Shown here: positions 26,647-35,415 of the stretch, one piece after another
Position numbering within the stretch: position 1 is the stretch's first letter
Layout: each line of letters opens with the position of its first letter
Origin: Nitrosomonas nitrosa
GTDB taxonomy: Bacteria > Pseudomonadota > Gammaproteobacteria > Burkholderiales > Nitrosomonadaceae
Assembly (NCBI RefSeq): GCF_003051105.1
Contig: NZ_QAOO01000011.1
Coordinates: forward strand, 61,869-125,868
Direction: 5' to 3'
Length of the DNA: 64,000 bases
Notes under the pieces: model-generated
The model's database searches: none
What the model was told of the DNA's origin: nothing
The model's input: the letters and a program-made list of their open reading frames with translations, nothing else
Translations under genes and position numbers: made by a program

Positions 26647-27870
26647 TCATTCTATTTTTACCCAAGTGAGCGGGTCAAATGGTGTTCCCTGGTGTCTCAG
26701 CTCAAAGTATAAACCTGATTCACGATGCCCACCGCTATTTCCTACAGCAGCAATAGTATCACCACCTTGAACGCTATCACCGACGCGCTTGTAAATGGTT
26801 TCATTGTAGCCGTAAAGACTCATGTAGCCGTTTCCATGATCAAGAATCATGAGATTACCAAACCCACGCAACCAATCAGCAAAGACAACTTGCCCACCCG
26901 CAATTGCTTTTACTTCACCACCATTCGGGGAGCGTATGAATAACCCTCTCCATTTAACACCTCCCTCTTGCCGTGGACTGTTAAAACGATGAACAAGTTC
27001 CCCTCGCACGGGCAGCCGTAACTGACCTTTCAACGATGCAAAGGTACGGCCGCTGCCTGAAGCATCAGGAAGTGTGCGGTTATGCAACGAATGAGGTGGA
27101 GCGTGGGATGAAGTAGTTCGCTCAGATTTTTTTTGAGCGAGCAATTTATTGATTTCTTTTATAAGATTGGCAAGACGCTGCTCATCGTTTTTAAGCTTGC
27201 TAATTTCCTGTTGCTGCAGAGTGATTTCTTTAGAGAGATTGGCAAGCACTTTTTCACGTTTGATTTTTTCTTGCTCAAGCTGAAGTTTGCGTTTGGCCTG
27301 ATCAGCTTGGATTTGTGCAATCTCTTCCATTTTTTCGCGGCTTTGGCGAGTGAGTATTTCGAGCTGCTCGTGCTGGTCACGTAAAGCATTAATGTTTTCT
27401 AAGCGCGCCCGCTTCAAATAACCGTAATAATAGAGGTTGCGCGCAATTTGATTGGGATCTTGTTGGCTGAGTAATAATCTTAAGTAGTCCTGCTGACCAT
27501 TCAGATATTGATAGTAGAGCATGGTGCCAAGTGACGTTTGGTGTAATTTTATCTCGTCTTGAATTTGCCTGGACTGATCCAGTAACCTGCTGAGGCTATT
27601 ATTGGCTTCAATGTGCCGTTGTGAAAGCTTAGCCAATATTCGGTTGTTTTCACTAATGGCGCGTTCAGAACTGCGCAAAGCATCTGCCGCTTCCGATTTG
27701 GATACCTCCTTACTCGCCAAATCTTTTTGTAAAGATTTGATGTGACTTTGAAGCTGTTTTAAATTGTCTTTGGTTGCCTGAGGGTTTGCATAAAGCAAGC
27801 TCGTGCATATTAGCGCAAAAATACACGTAAGAATTTGGCGCAGTAAGATGCTTGCACGATGATACATCAT
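26647..27870 (-). CDS. Murein hydrolase activator, EnvC-like (degenerate LytM/M23)
   Basis: 407 residues: signal peptide (about 1-28), a long coiled-coil (about 35-265, rich in E, K, Q and L), then a C-terminal LytM domain (about 300-405). Where active M23 peptidases have the zinc ligands of HGGIDI and HxHxE-type motifs, this protein reads GVKWRGLFI and YFELRHQG, so key ligands are missing. That is the plan of EnvC, a non-enzymatic activator of amidases at the septum. It is 46 nt upstream of ctpA on the same strand. Activation of an AmiA/B/C-type amidase is inferred from family. Confidence 0.9.
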   Translation of the reverse strand: MMYHRASILLRQILTCIFALICTSLLYANPQATKDNLKQLQSHIKSLQKDLASKEVSKSEAADALRSSERAISENNRILAKLSQRHIEANNSLSRLLDQSRQIQDEIKLHQTSLGTMLYYQYLNGQQDYLRLLLSQQDPNQIARNLYYYGYLKRARLENINALRDQHEQLEILTRQSREKMEEIAQIQADQAKRKLQLEQEKIKREKVLANLSKEITLQQQEISKLKNDEQRLANLIKEINKLLAQKKSERTTSSHAPPHSLHNRTLPDASGSGRTFASLKGQLRLPVRGELVHRFNSPRQEGGVKWRGLFIRSPNGGEVKAIAGGQVVFADWLRGFGNLMILDHGNGYMSLYGYNETIYKRVGDSVQGGDTIAAVGNSGGHRESGLYFELRHQGTPFDPLTWVKIE

Positions 27871-27950
27871 TTATTTCAAAGATCGCGCCCAATGCATAGA
27901 AATTTAAAAAAGTGTCTAGAGTCGAACAAATTATATAAGTAGTTGCTGTT

Positions 27951-28700
27951 CTATATGTGAGCTTTCGCTTGATTTGTCACCGCAAGCATGGCTTCTTCGA
28001 TCTCTGCAGAGTTGCCGAGATAATAGTTGCGAATAGGCTCTAAATTATCGTCGAGTTCGTAGACCAGCGGAACGCCAGTAGGAATATTATAGTGAACGAT
28101 AGCATCATCAGACACTTTATCTAGATATTTTATTAGCGCACGCAACGAATTACCATGCGCTACAATAATGATGCGCTGTCCTGATTTTACTTGAGGGACT
28201 ATCGTTTGATCCCAGTAGGGTAAAAATCGAATGACGGTATCCTTGAGACTCTCGGTCAAAGGAATTTCTTCGGGAGTCAAATGGCTATAGCGAAGATCAA
28301 AGCCAGGATAACGTCCATCATCATTCGTCAATGCAGGTGGTTGAGTATCGTAGCCGCGACGCCATAATAGGACTTGCTTGTCGCCATAGCGTGCCGCGGT
28401 TTCCGCTTTGTTTAAACCCTGTAGTGCACCATAATGCCGTTCATTTAGCCGCCAAGTCAGATTGACGGGCACCCACATTTGATCCATTTGATCAAGGGTG
28501 ATCCAAAGCGTGCGGATAGCGCGTTTCAATACGGAAGTGTAAGCAATATCAAAGACAAATCCATTCTCACGTAGAATTTGGCCGGCAGATCTAGCTTCCT
28601 CCATTCCTTTGGGTGTTAAATCTACATCAGTCCAGCCGGTAAAACGATTTTCCTTATTCCAGATGCTTTCTCCATGCCGCAGGAGAACGAGTTTTTTCAT
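27951..28700 (-). CDS. gpmA: 2,3-bisphosphoglycerate-dependent phosphoglycerate mutase
   Basis: 249 residues, normal for the family. The catalytic RHGES (His9) is at the N-terminus, [10 protein letters not shown] contains the conserved acid, and [10 protein letters not shown] contains the second catalytic His. It interconverts 3- and 2-phosphoglycerate in the cytosol. The ATG at 28700 gives [12 protein letters not shown] and has AAGG 8 nt upstream; a TTG at 28712 is rejected. It is divergent from the rhodanese-like gene, with the repeated AAAGCAGCA motif between them. Confidence 0.95.
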   Translation of the reverse strand: MKKLVLLRHGESIWNKENRFTGWTDVDLTPKGMEEARSAGQILRENGFVFDIAYTSVLKRAIRTLWITLDQMDQMWVPVNLTWRLNERHYGALQGLNKAETAARYGDKQVLLWRRGYDTQPPALTNDDGRYPGFDLRYSHLTPEEIPLTESLKDTVIRFLPYWDQTIVPQVKSGQRIIIVAHGNSLRALIKYLDKVSDDAIVHYNIPTGVPLVYELDDNLEPIRNYYLGNSAEIEEAMLAVTNQAKAHI

Positions 28701-28733
28701 GTTGACCTTCAAAGAAGAAGCGAGTGATTTTTA

Positions 28734-28831
28734 AAAGCAGCAGATACATGAGATTTTATTATATTTTGGCTAAGAAAGCAGCAATCATGTTGTGGTCTCT
28801 TAATTTGCTTTTTTGCAGTGTTTGCTGCTTT
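28734..28831. repeat. Three copies of AAAGCAGCA in the gpmA/rhodanese divergent spacer
   Basis: AAAGCAGCA at 28734-28742 and 28775-28783, and its complement TGCTGCTTT at 28823-28831. The first and last extend to a 10-bp inverted pair (AAAAGCAGCA/TGCTGCTTTT). It could be an operator set; no regulator is known. Confidence 0.45.
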
Positions 28832-28910
28832 TAGGAGATGGAGATTCTTGAATACTTTGGTAAACTAGTAGGTTATTAACGAAGATGGGAATAGGGAAGA
28901 GCACTTAAAG

Positions 28911-29330
28911 ATGGAATCGACTTTTATTCAGGACAATATTTTTTTTATTATCGCTGCTATGATGAGCGGCGGGATGCTGCTGTGGCCAGTACTTTCACGC
29001 AATGCCGCTAAGGAAGTGGATTTTCAGCAAGCCATTAAGATGATCAATTACGAGGACGGGTTATTGCTCGATGTTAGAGATGATAACGAATACGCCGAGG
29101 GTCATCCTCCGAATGCTAAGCATATTTCTGTGGAAAGAATCAGCGAACGCTGGCAAGAGCTGGAGAGCTTTAAAGATAAACCAATCATTGTGATTTTTCG
29201 CCCCGGCATACGCGCAGGGCATGCTGGTACGGTGCTTCGTAAGAATGGTTTTAAGAAAGTTTTCAATTTGAATGGTGGAATCGATACATGGCGACGCGAA
29301 AATCTGCCTATGGTCAAAAACAGTAAATAA
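28911..29330 (+). CDS. Membrane-anchored rhodanese-like protein lacking the catalytic Cys
   Basis: 139 residues. A membrane helix (about 9-28) is followed by a rhodanese domain (about 35-133) with LLLDVRDDNEY and LNGGIDTW. The active loop, normally C-x-x-G-x-R after the VVVY strand, reads F96-R-P-G-I-R here (TTT for the expected TGT). Sulfurtransferase activity is therefore unlikely; a structural or binding role is possible. The gene leads the run rhodanese-grxC-secB-SH3-gpsA, a conserved proteobacterial order. grxC starts 17 nt after the stop. Confidence 0.9.
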   Translation: MESTFIQDNIFFIIAAMMSGGMLLWPVLSRNAAKEVDFQQAIKMINYEDGLLLDVRDDNEYAEGHPPNAKHISVERISERWQELESFKDKPIIVIFRPGIRAGHAGTVLRKNGFKKVFNLNGGIDTWRRENLPMVKNSK

Positions 29331-29347
29331 GTGGAAATAAGATACCT

Positions 29348-29605
29348 ATGGCAAAAGTGGTGATGTATGTGTCGGGTTTTTGTCCCTATTGCGCTATGGC
29401 GGAGAAGTTATTGAAATCTAGGGGTGTTGAGGAGATAGATAAAATCAGGGTGGATTTGCATCCTGAACAACGCACTGAAATGATTAAAAAGACTGGGCGC
29501 AGAACAGTACCGCAAATCTATATCGGGGAAACCCATGTAGGCGGTTATGATGATCTTGCACAGCTTGATCAGCAAGGAGGCATCACTAGGCTGCTATCGA
29601 CTTGA
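29348..29605 (+). CDS. grxC: Glutaredoxin 3
   Basis: 85 residues with the dithiol active site CPYC (12-15), TVPQIYIGETHVGGYDD with the cis-Pro, and normal length. It reduces disulfides and glutathione mixed disulfides in the cytosol, fed by glutathione. It lies between the rhodanese-like gene and secB, 17 nt and 45 nt away, in one likely operon. Confidence 0.95.
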   Translation: MAKVVMYVSGFCPYCAMAEKLLKSRGVEEIDKIRVDLHPEQRTEMIKKTGRRTVPQIYIGETHVGGYDDLAQLDQQGGITRLLST

Positions 29606-29650
29606 ATTTGAAATGTTATAAATTTCTATATAATCCAATTGGAAGCTAAT

Positions 29651-30127
29651 ATGAGTGAGCAACAACCCGTTTTTGCTATTGAGAAAATCTATGTCAAGGA
29701 TCTTTCTCTAGAAATTCCCAATGCGCCACGTATTTTTCTTGATCGTGAAGCGCCCGAGATCAACTTGCAGCTCAATGCGCAGGATACATGTATAGAGGGG
29801 GACATCTACGAGGTTCTCTTGACAATTACTGTTACGGCGCGTGTTAAGGAGAAAACCATGTTTCTGGTCGAAGCGCATCAAGCGGGGATTTTTCGGATAC
29901 GAAACGTCCCTGAGAATGATGTCAGCCCGGTACTGGGAATCGTATGTCCCAATATCTTATTTCCTTATTTGCGTGAAACAGTATCAGATATCGTGATACG
30001 AGCTGGTTTTCCTCCGGTTCTTCTCAATCCGGTCAATTTTGAAGCCATTTATCATCAGAAGAAACAACAGACTGAATCAAAAGATGGCGTGGATCCCAAT
30101 GCGCCTGTAAAAGAAAACATTCATTGA
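29651..30127 (+). CDS. secB: Protein-export chaperone SecB
   Basis: 158 residues from the ATG giving MSEQQPVFAIEKIYVKDLS. A TTG 12 nt upstream is rejected because it overlaps the GGAAG ribosome-binding site. Typical SecB features are the KDLSLE motif, an acidic body, LLNPVNFEAIYHQ near the C-terminus and a flexible tail. The tetramer holds preproteins unfolded and passes them to SecA. It overlaps the next gene as ATGA. Confidence 0.96.
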   Translation: MSEQQPVFAIEKIYVKDLSLEIPNAPRIFLDREAPEINLQLNAQDTCIEGDIYEVLLTITVTARVKEKTMFLVEAHQAGIFRIRNVPENDVSPVLGIVCPNILFPYLRETVSDIVIRAGFPPVLLNPVNFEAIYHQKKQQTESKDGVDPNAPVKENIH

Positions 30128-30600
30128 TGGGAGCGCTTTTATTACCAAAAAGAAACTTAGGTACGGGTTTCTTTTTGTTTTTATTGGTGGTTTTTTCACG
30201 TCTGGGGCTAGCCGCAGAAGCAGAGTTTTTATCTGTCTCGGAGCAGGCTGTCACAATGTATGATGCGCCCTCACTCAATGCTGAAAAATTATACGTAGCA
30301 AGCCTTTATTTGCCGCTGGAAGTGGTGGTGAAAGTAGAGGGATGGGTTAAAGTACGCGACAGTAGCGGTACTTTGGCATGGGTGGAAAGAAAATTTTTAA
30401 GCGATAAACGCTATGTGATTGTAACAGCACACCTGGCGAGCATTTATCAATTGCCTGATAGTTATTCTCCACTGCTTTTTCAGGCACAAAGGAATGTGGT
30501 GATGGAATGGCTGGGCACTGAGACGAGTGAATGGGTTAAGGTGCGTCATCGCGACGGCCGGATTGGGTTTGTCAGGTCTGCTCAAGTCTGGGGTTCATGA
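30124..30600 (+). CDS. Secreted SH3-domain protein
   Basis: 158 residues with a signal peptide (about 1-28, ending GLAAEA) and two bacterial SH3-like repeats (about 38-93 and 97-155; WVKVRDSSGTLAWVERKFL and WVKVRHRDGRIGFVRSAQVWG). Such periplasmic modules often bind cell-wall peptides. It is translationally coupled to secB (4-nt overlap) and overlaps gpsA by 4 nt, so it is co-expressed with export and phospholipid genes. The exact role is unknown. Confidence 0.85.
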   Translation: MMGALLLPKRNLGTGFFLFLLVVFSRLGLAAEAEFLSVSEQAVTMYDAPSLNAEKLYVASLYLPLEVVVKVEGWVKVRDSSGTLAWVERKFLSDKRYVIVTAHLASIYQLPDSYSPLLFQAQRNVVMEWLGTETSEWVKVRHRDGRIGFVRSAQVWGS

Positions 30601-31586
30601 GAATTGCGATTCTGGGTGCGGGTGCCTGGGGCACAGCGCTGGCGATCAATCTTGCGCTGAGCCATCAAGTAACGCTGTGGATAAGAGATCCGAATCAGCT
30701 GCGTCCACTCGTGGCTAAACGGATCAATCAGCGTTATCTTCCTGATTTTCCTCTTCCTGAAGCTGTTCAGTTAACGTCAGAGCTCGATGTGGCCACTTAT
30801 ACGGCTGATTTGGTTCTGGTTACGGTGCCTATTGCTGGATTGCGTGAGCTATTACTGAGAATTCACGCGATGGGTAAAGCATTGCCGATCATCCTTGGGT
30901 GTAAGGGATTCGAGGCGCACTCTTCTATGTTGCCCCATCAAGTCTTGCGCGAAGTGTGTGCGATGGGGGCGCCCTTTGGTATTTTATCGGGCCCGAGTTT
31001 TGCCCAGGAAGTGGCGCAGGGTTTGCCCACAGCGCTTACATTGGCATCGGATGATGAATCGTTTACTAAATGGGTTGCGAGTGAGATTCACACAGCTTAT
31101 CTGCGAATATATTTGAGCGGTGATGTGATCGGTGTCGAGACAGGTGGCGCTGTGAAAAATGTGATTGCTATCGCGACTGGGATATCCGATGGAATGCGTT
31201 TGGGTAACAATGCACGCGCTGCTTTAATTACCCGTGGATTGGCAGAAATTACCCGTTTGGGGGTTGCATTAGGTGGCTGTAAAGAAACATTTATGGGATT
31301 GGCTGGCATGGGCGATCTCATTCTGACTTGTACGGGAGAAATGTCGCGTAACCGGCGGGTAGGTATGATGTTGGCGCAGGGGCAGCCATTACCGGATATT
31401 TTGCAAAAAATCGGACATGTTGCAGAAGGTGTGCATACAGCACAAGAAGCGCAGCAAATGGGCCGGAAGCTAAAAATCGAGATGCCGGTAACACAAGCCG
31501 TATTTAGCATTCTTTATGAGAATATGTCGGCAGAGGCGGCGGTAAAAAAAATACTTAATCGCGAGCCAAAAACAGAGTTTGATTAA
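30597..31586 (+). CDS. gpsA: Glycerol-3-phosphate dehydrogenase [NAD(P)+]
   Basis: 329 residues. N-terminal nucleotide fold GAGAWGTALA (7-16), GPSFAQEVAQGLPTA in the middle and the catalytic Lys in GGAVKNVIAIA, then GLAGMGDLILTC. It reduces dihydroxyacetone phosphate to sn-glycerol 3-phosphate for phospholipid synthesis in the cytosol. The start overlaps the preceding stop as ATGA. No clear intrinsic terminator was seen in the T-rich spacer before hupB. Confidence 0.96.
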   Translation: MRIAILGAGAWGTALAINLALSHQVTLWIRDPNQLRPLVAKRINQRYLPDFPLPEAVQLTSELDVATYTADLVLVTVPIAGLRELLLRIHAMGKALPIILGCKGFEAHSSMLPHQVLREVCAMGAPFGILSGPSFAQEVAQGLPTALTLASDDESFTKWVASEIHTAYLRIYLSGDVIGVETGGAVKNVIAIATGISDGMRLGNNARAALITRGLAEITRLGVALGGCKETFMGLAGMGDLILTCTGEMSRNRRVGMMLAQGQPLPDILQKIGHVAEGVHTAQEAQQMGRKLKIEMPVTQAVFSILYENMSAEAAVKKILNREPKTEFD

Positions 31587-31784
31587 TTCCCTCCTTGTAG
31601 GGGTGACCTGATAATTTTCATTTTTTTGAGTTTTTGTCTGTATTTCGACGGAATCAGTCCTGATAATAAGAAATTTTTTGCTAATCACTTGACCATGCGC
31701 AAATGGCTTGATATAAGGGCATCTGCAGGACTTTCTATTTGTGATTTAACTACCGATAACCCAAATAACACAAAGGGGAATTAA

Positions 31785-32057
31785 ATGAATAAATCTGATC
31801 TGATCGATGCTATTGCAAAGTCTGCCGGTATTTCTAAAGCATCTGCGGGAGATGCTTTAAATGGTGCTTTATCAGCGATCAAGGCTGCACTTAAAAAAAA
31901 TGAAAGTGTTACATTGGTTGGATTTGGAACCTTCAAAGTAGGGAAAAGAGCTGCTCGTACGGGACGTAACCCGCGTACTGGCGCTGCTATAAAAATCAAA
32001 GCAGCGAAAGTGCCAAAATTCACCGCTGGTAAAGCGCTCAAAGATGCAGTAAACTAA
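31785..32057 (+). CDS. hupB: DNA-binding protein HU
   Basis: 90 residues, the standard HU size, starting [22 protein letters not shown], with the signature [21 protein letters not shown] and the DNA-inserting Pro in the arm, ending [12 protein letters not shown]. It bends and compacts DNA as a dimer in the nucleoid. AAAGGGG lies about 8 nt before the ATG. In many betaproteobacteria hupB follows lon; here lon is absent and gpsA lies upstream. Two tRNA genes follow. Confidence 0.95.
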   Translation: MNKSDLIDAIAKSAGISKASAGDALNGALSAIKAALKKNESVTLVGFGTFKVGKRAARTGRNPRTGAAIKIKAAKVPKFTAGKALKDAVN

Positions 32058-32081
32058 GCGCCTTCTTGCGAAGTATAGGTT

Positions 32082-32157
32082 GGGTGCTTAGCTCAGCTGG
32101 TAGAGCGTCGCCCTTACAAGGCGAATGTCGGCGGTTCGATCCCGTCAGCACCCACCA
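32082..32157 (+). tRNA. tRNA-Val (anticodon UAC)
   Basis: 76 nt including an encoded CCA. Acceptor GGGTGCT pairs with AGCACCC; the anticodon loop CTTACAA gives UAC; the T loop is TTCGATC. All four arms can be drawn. It lies 24 nt after hupB and ahead of tRNA-Asp, a usual betaproteobacterial order. Confidence 0.97.
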
Positions 32158-32183
32158 AGACCAGCACTGGTTGTTAAAACTTA

Positions 32184-32260
32184 GGAGTGGTAGTTCAGTT
32201 GGTTAGAATACCGGCCTGTCACGCCGGGGGTCGCGGGTTCGAGTCCCGTCCACTCCGCCA
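32184..32260 (+). tRNA. tRNA-Asp (anticodon GUC)
   Basis: 77 nt with encoded CCA. Acceptor GGAGTGG pairs with CCACTCC; the anticodon loop CTGTCAC gives GUC; the T loop is TTCGAGT. It lies 26 nt after tRNA-Val and upstream of ppiD. Confidence 0.97.
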
Positions 32261-32343
32261 ATATTCTGTTTGATTGGGTAAAAATATATAGTCTCTATAG
32301 TCAGTCTTGCCTTCACCCACTCTTATTTCACTGGATCTACGCT

Positions 32344-34224
32344 GTGTTTGATTTTGTACATCGAAAAAAGACGATTGTTCAGATTATTTTATTGATAGCG
32401 GTTTTGCCGTTTATGTTTTGGGGTGTGCAATCTTATCGCACCGAGGGACAAGCGAGCTATGTCGCGGTTGTCGAAGGTGAAGAGATACAGCGAAGAGAAT
32501 TCGAACAAGCGCTCAGGAATCAACATGAGAATATGCGCACTATGCTCGGGGAAAACTTCGATAGTGCGATGTTTGATAACCCAGAGATGCGGTTGGCAGT
32601 TTTGGAGAATTTAATTCAACGAAAGTTATTATTGCGCGAGGCGGTTAATGTTGGATTGACCGTATTGGATTCACAATTGGCACGCGAGATCCAAAGTATT
32701 TCAGCTTTTCAGGATGATCAGCAATTCTCCTACCAACGTTATGAGGAATTGTTGCGCCGTCAGGAAATGACACCAGCGATGTTCGAATCGCGTGTAAGTG
32801 CTGAGATTATGCAGCAGCAATTACTCGAAGCGATTGCAAAAAGTGCGGTGGTTTCGGAGAAGGTAGCCAAAAACGTAGCTTACCTAAGCGAAGTAAAGCG
32901 CGAGATAAACCAGGTTAAAATCGAACCTGAGCAATTTATTTCTCAAGTTACTCCGGACGAAGCTTCAATACAATCGTATTACGATAATCATCAGTCCGAA
33001 TTTCTATTGCCTGAGCGTGTCAGGATTGAATACTTGGTGCTGTCCTTAGATGAACTAGCGCAGCAAGAAGATGTAACGACCGATGAAATTCAGAATTATT
33101 ATGAAACGCACCAGAGCGAATTTGGCCAGGAAGAAGAACGTCAGGCAAGTCATATTTTGATAGCGGTATCCGAAACCGCGTCTGATGAGGAGAAAGCAGA
33201 GGCACGCGCTAAAGCAGAGGAATTATTATCTCAGCTAGAAGATGAACCGGAGAAGTTTGCAGAGCTGGCGAGCGAATATTCTGAGGATCCTGGTTCGGCA
33301 AAATTAGGAGGCGATCTGGGCTTTTTAAGACGTGGTATTTTGGTTAAGGAGTTTGAGGATACGCTTTTTGAAATGGCACCCGATGAAATTCGTGGGCCTA
33401 TCCAAACTGCTTTTGGTTTTCATATTATCAAACTTGCTGCTATAAAACCTGCCGATGTTATTCCACTGGAAGAAGTCAGCGCTGATATTGAGCGCGAGCT
33501 AAAACGACAGAAAGCTGCAAGTCGTTTTGGTGAGATTGCCGAAGATTTTAGCAACACAGTTTACGAGCAAAGCGATACTTTGCAACTTGCTGCAGAACAG
33601 TTTGGATTGTCGATCAAACGAAGCGAATGGGTCGATAAAAATACGAAAGAACCTGCTGTTATCGCTAATCGGAATTTGCTGCAAGCTGTTTTCTCGGATG
33701 ATGCCATCATCGATAAACGTAACACCGAAGCGATAGAGGTTATGCCAGATACGTTTGTTTCTGCCAGGGTATTGGAGCATAAACCCTCTGCAATTCAATC
33801 GTTGGATGTCGTTAGAGACCAAGTCGTAGCCCGCGTTAAACAGCAGCTTGCCACCGAGATGGCGGAGAAAGAAGGTAAGGAAAAGCTTGCTATGTTACAG
33901 GCAGGGGAAGAAGTTGCTCTTGACTGGGGAGAGGCTAAAGAGGTTTCTTACATGCAATCGCAAGGTATGGATGTAGATGCGTTGCGTGCTATCTTCCGGG
34001 CGGAAGTAGACAAATTGCCGGCTTATACCGGTGTTGCAGGATCAGATGGTAGCTTTAATTTGATTCGTATAAATCGTACTACTGAGCCAGATTTATCCGA
34101 TCAAGCTCGGTATCAGGCATTTAGTGGTCAATTAAAGCAAATGCTTGTTCAAGAAGAAATCACATCCTATCAGACGGGGCTCCGGCAGCGGTATGATGTG
34201 AAGATACGCGAAGAGAGCTACTGA
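32344..34224 (+). CDS. ppiD: Periplasmic folding factor PpiD (SurA/PpiD family)
   Basis: 626 residues from a GTG start giving MFDFVHRKKTIVQ. One N-terminal membrane helix (about 12-29) anchors the protein, with the rest in the periplasm. A SurA-like chaperone region precedes a parvulin domain at about 260-360 (ASHILIAV, LGGDLGFLRRG, TAFGFHIIKL). It assists outer-membrane and exported proteins leaving the Sec translocon; many PpiD parvulin domains have little isomerase activity. It is downstream of the tRNA pair as in relatives. Convergent with fabI. Confidence 0.94.
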   Translation: MFDFVHRKKTIVQIILLIAVLPFMFWGVQSYRTEGQASYVAVVEGEEIQRREFEQALRNQHENMRTMLGENFDSAMFDNPEMRLAVLENLIQRKLLLREAVNVGLTVLDSQLAREIQSISAFQDDQQFSYQRYEELLRRQEMTPAMFESRVSAEIMQQQLLEAIAKSAVVSEKVAKNVAYLSEVKREINQVKIEPEQFISQVTPDEASIQSYYDNHQSEFLLPERVRIEYLVLSLDELAQQEDVTTDEIQNYYETHQSEFGQEEERQASHILIAVSETASDEEKAEARAKAEELLSQLEDEPEKFAELASEYSEDPGSAKLGGDLGFLRRGILVKEFEDTLFEMAPDEIRGPIQTAFGFHIIKLAAIKPADVIPLEEVSADIERELKRQKAASRFGEIAEDFSNTVYEQSDTLQLAAEQFGLSIKRSEWVDKNTKEPAVIANRNLLQAVFSDDAIIDKRNTEAIEVMPDTFVSARVLEHKPSAIQSLDVVRDQVVARVKQQLATEMAEKEGKEKLAMLQAGEEVALDWGEAKEVSYMQSQGMDVDALRAIFRAEVDKLPAYTGVAGSDGSFNLIRINRTTEPDLSDQARYQAFSGQLKQMLVQEEITSYQTGLRQRYDVKIREESY

Positions 34225-34289
34225 TAGGCGGTAATTGTCGAGATGAGCAAGGAGCTGCTTTGAGCGTGAGTGTGCAAGTATGCAGGGCA

Positions 34290-35075
34290 TTATCCATCTA
34301 AATCGAAAGCAACGGTATTGAAGCCCGCATCGACATAGGTAATTTCTCCTGTAATTCCGCTTGCTAAGTCGCTGCAAAGAAAAGCTGCAACATTACCGAC
34401 TTCTTCGGTTGTGACGTTTCTCCGTAAAGGAGCAACTTTCTCGGCGTAACCGAGTAGTTTTCCAAAATTCCCGATACCTGCTGCTGCCAGTGTTTTTATG
34501 GGGCCAGCCGAAATGGCATTCACGCGTATACCTTTTTTACCTAAGCTGGATGCCATGAAACGCACGTTTGCTTCTAGGCTGGCTTTGGCCAGGCCCATGA
34601 CATTATAGTTTGGCATTACACGAACAGCGCCTAAATAGCTTAGTGTGAGTAGAGCGGCATTTCTACCTTGCATCAGGGGTAACCCTGCTTTAGCCAATGC
34701 GGTGAAGCTATATGAACTGACATCATGGGCGATATGAAAAGCTTCACGATTAACGTTTTCCAGATAATCGCCTGTCAGCGATTCGCGGGGTGCAAACGCG
34801 ATTGAATGTACGATGCCATCAAGGCCGTCCCACTCTTTTGCCAAATTCTCAAAACATTGGGTGATTTCAATATCGTTTCTCACATCGCAAGGGAATAGCA
34901 AGTGACTGTCGAAATCATTCGCCAGCTTCGCTACGCGTTCTTTGACATCTTCTCCTTGGAAAGTAAAAGCCAATTGAGCCCCTTCGCGTTTCATACTCTT
35001 GGCTATGCCATAAGCGATCGAGCGATTGCTGAGCATGCCGGTTATGAGAATACGTTTGTTGTTTAGAAATCCCAT
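34290..35075 (-). CDS. fabI: Enoyl-[acyl-carrier-protein] reductase (NADH)
   Basis: 261 residues of the short-chain dehydrogenase type. [23 protein letters not shown] starts the NADH fold. The catalytic pair Tyr157 and Lys164 lies in YNVMGLAK, with the FabI-typical Tyr147 nearby. It catalyses the last reduction step in fatty acid elongation in the cytosol. It is the likely target of triclosan-type inhibitors, as in the family. Monocistronic. Confidence 0.96.
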   Translation of the reverse strand: MGFLNNKRILITGMLSNRSIAYGIAKSMKREGAQLAFTFQGEDVKERVAKLANDFDSHLLFPCDVRNDIEITQCFENLAKEWDGLDGIVHSIAFAPRESLTGDYLENVNREAFHIAHDVSSYSFTALAKAGLPLMQGRNAALLTLSYLGAVRVMPNYNVMGLAKASLEANVRFMASSLGKKGIRVNAISAGPIKTLAAAGIGNFGKLLGYAEKVAPLRRNVTTEEVGNVAAFLCSDLASGITGEITYVDAGFNTVAFDLDG

Positions 35076-35415
35076 GTGATGTCCTTCTTTTTGTAAAATT
35101 TACATTATTATAGCTCAAGGATTGCGACTAAGGCGTAAGTCAGACCTGACTGCTTTGCGAATGGTGGGCAAGGAGAGATTAATCTCACTCTTAGCAAAGA
35201 AAAATTTAAATGGTAGGTGTGGATAGTGCGCTTGCGTGTCGAAAGGTGTATTGATGACTTTATCGCCCGTTGGATAATTCTGCTGCTTGGTCTCGTTGCG
35301 CCTTGTATCAACAGTCGACGAGTGTGCTTTCACCCCTCTTTGCAATTGCAGGCGTAATTTTTACGGCTTTCTCTAATGATGGACATCTTGTCTCTTTTTT
35401 TAAGGATTTCTTAAA
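35076..35415. other. Intergenic region between fabI and the ABC substrate-binding gene
   Basis: 340 nt. A leftward frame of 76 codons (35115-35345) has no recognisable domain. The rest is the divergent promoter area. No repeat or RNA element was seen. Confidence 0.5.

Noticed and set aside
35115..35345. 76-codon leftward frame upstream of the ABC binding protein
   Set aside because: No recognisable domain or ribosome-binding site; polar low-information composition.
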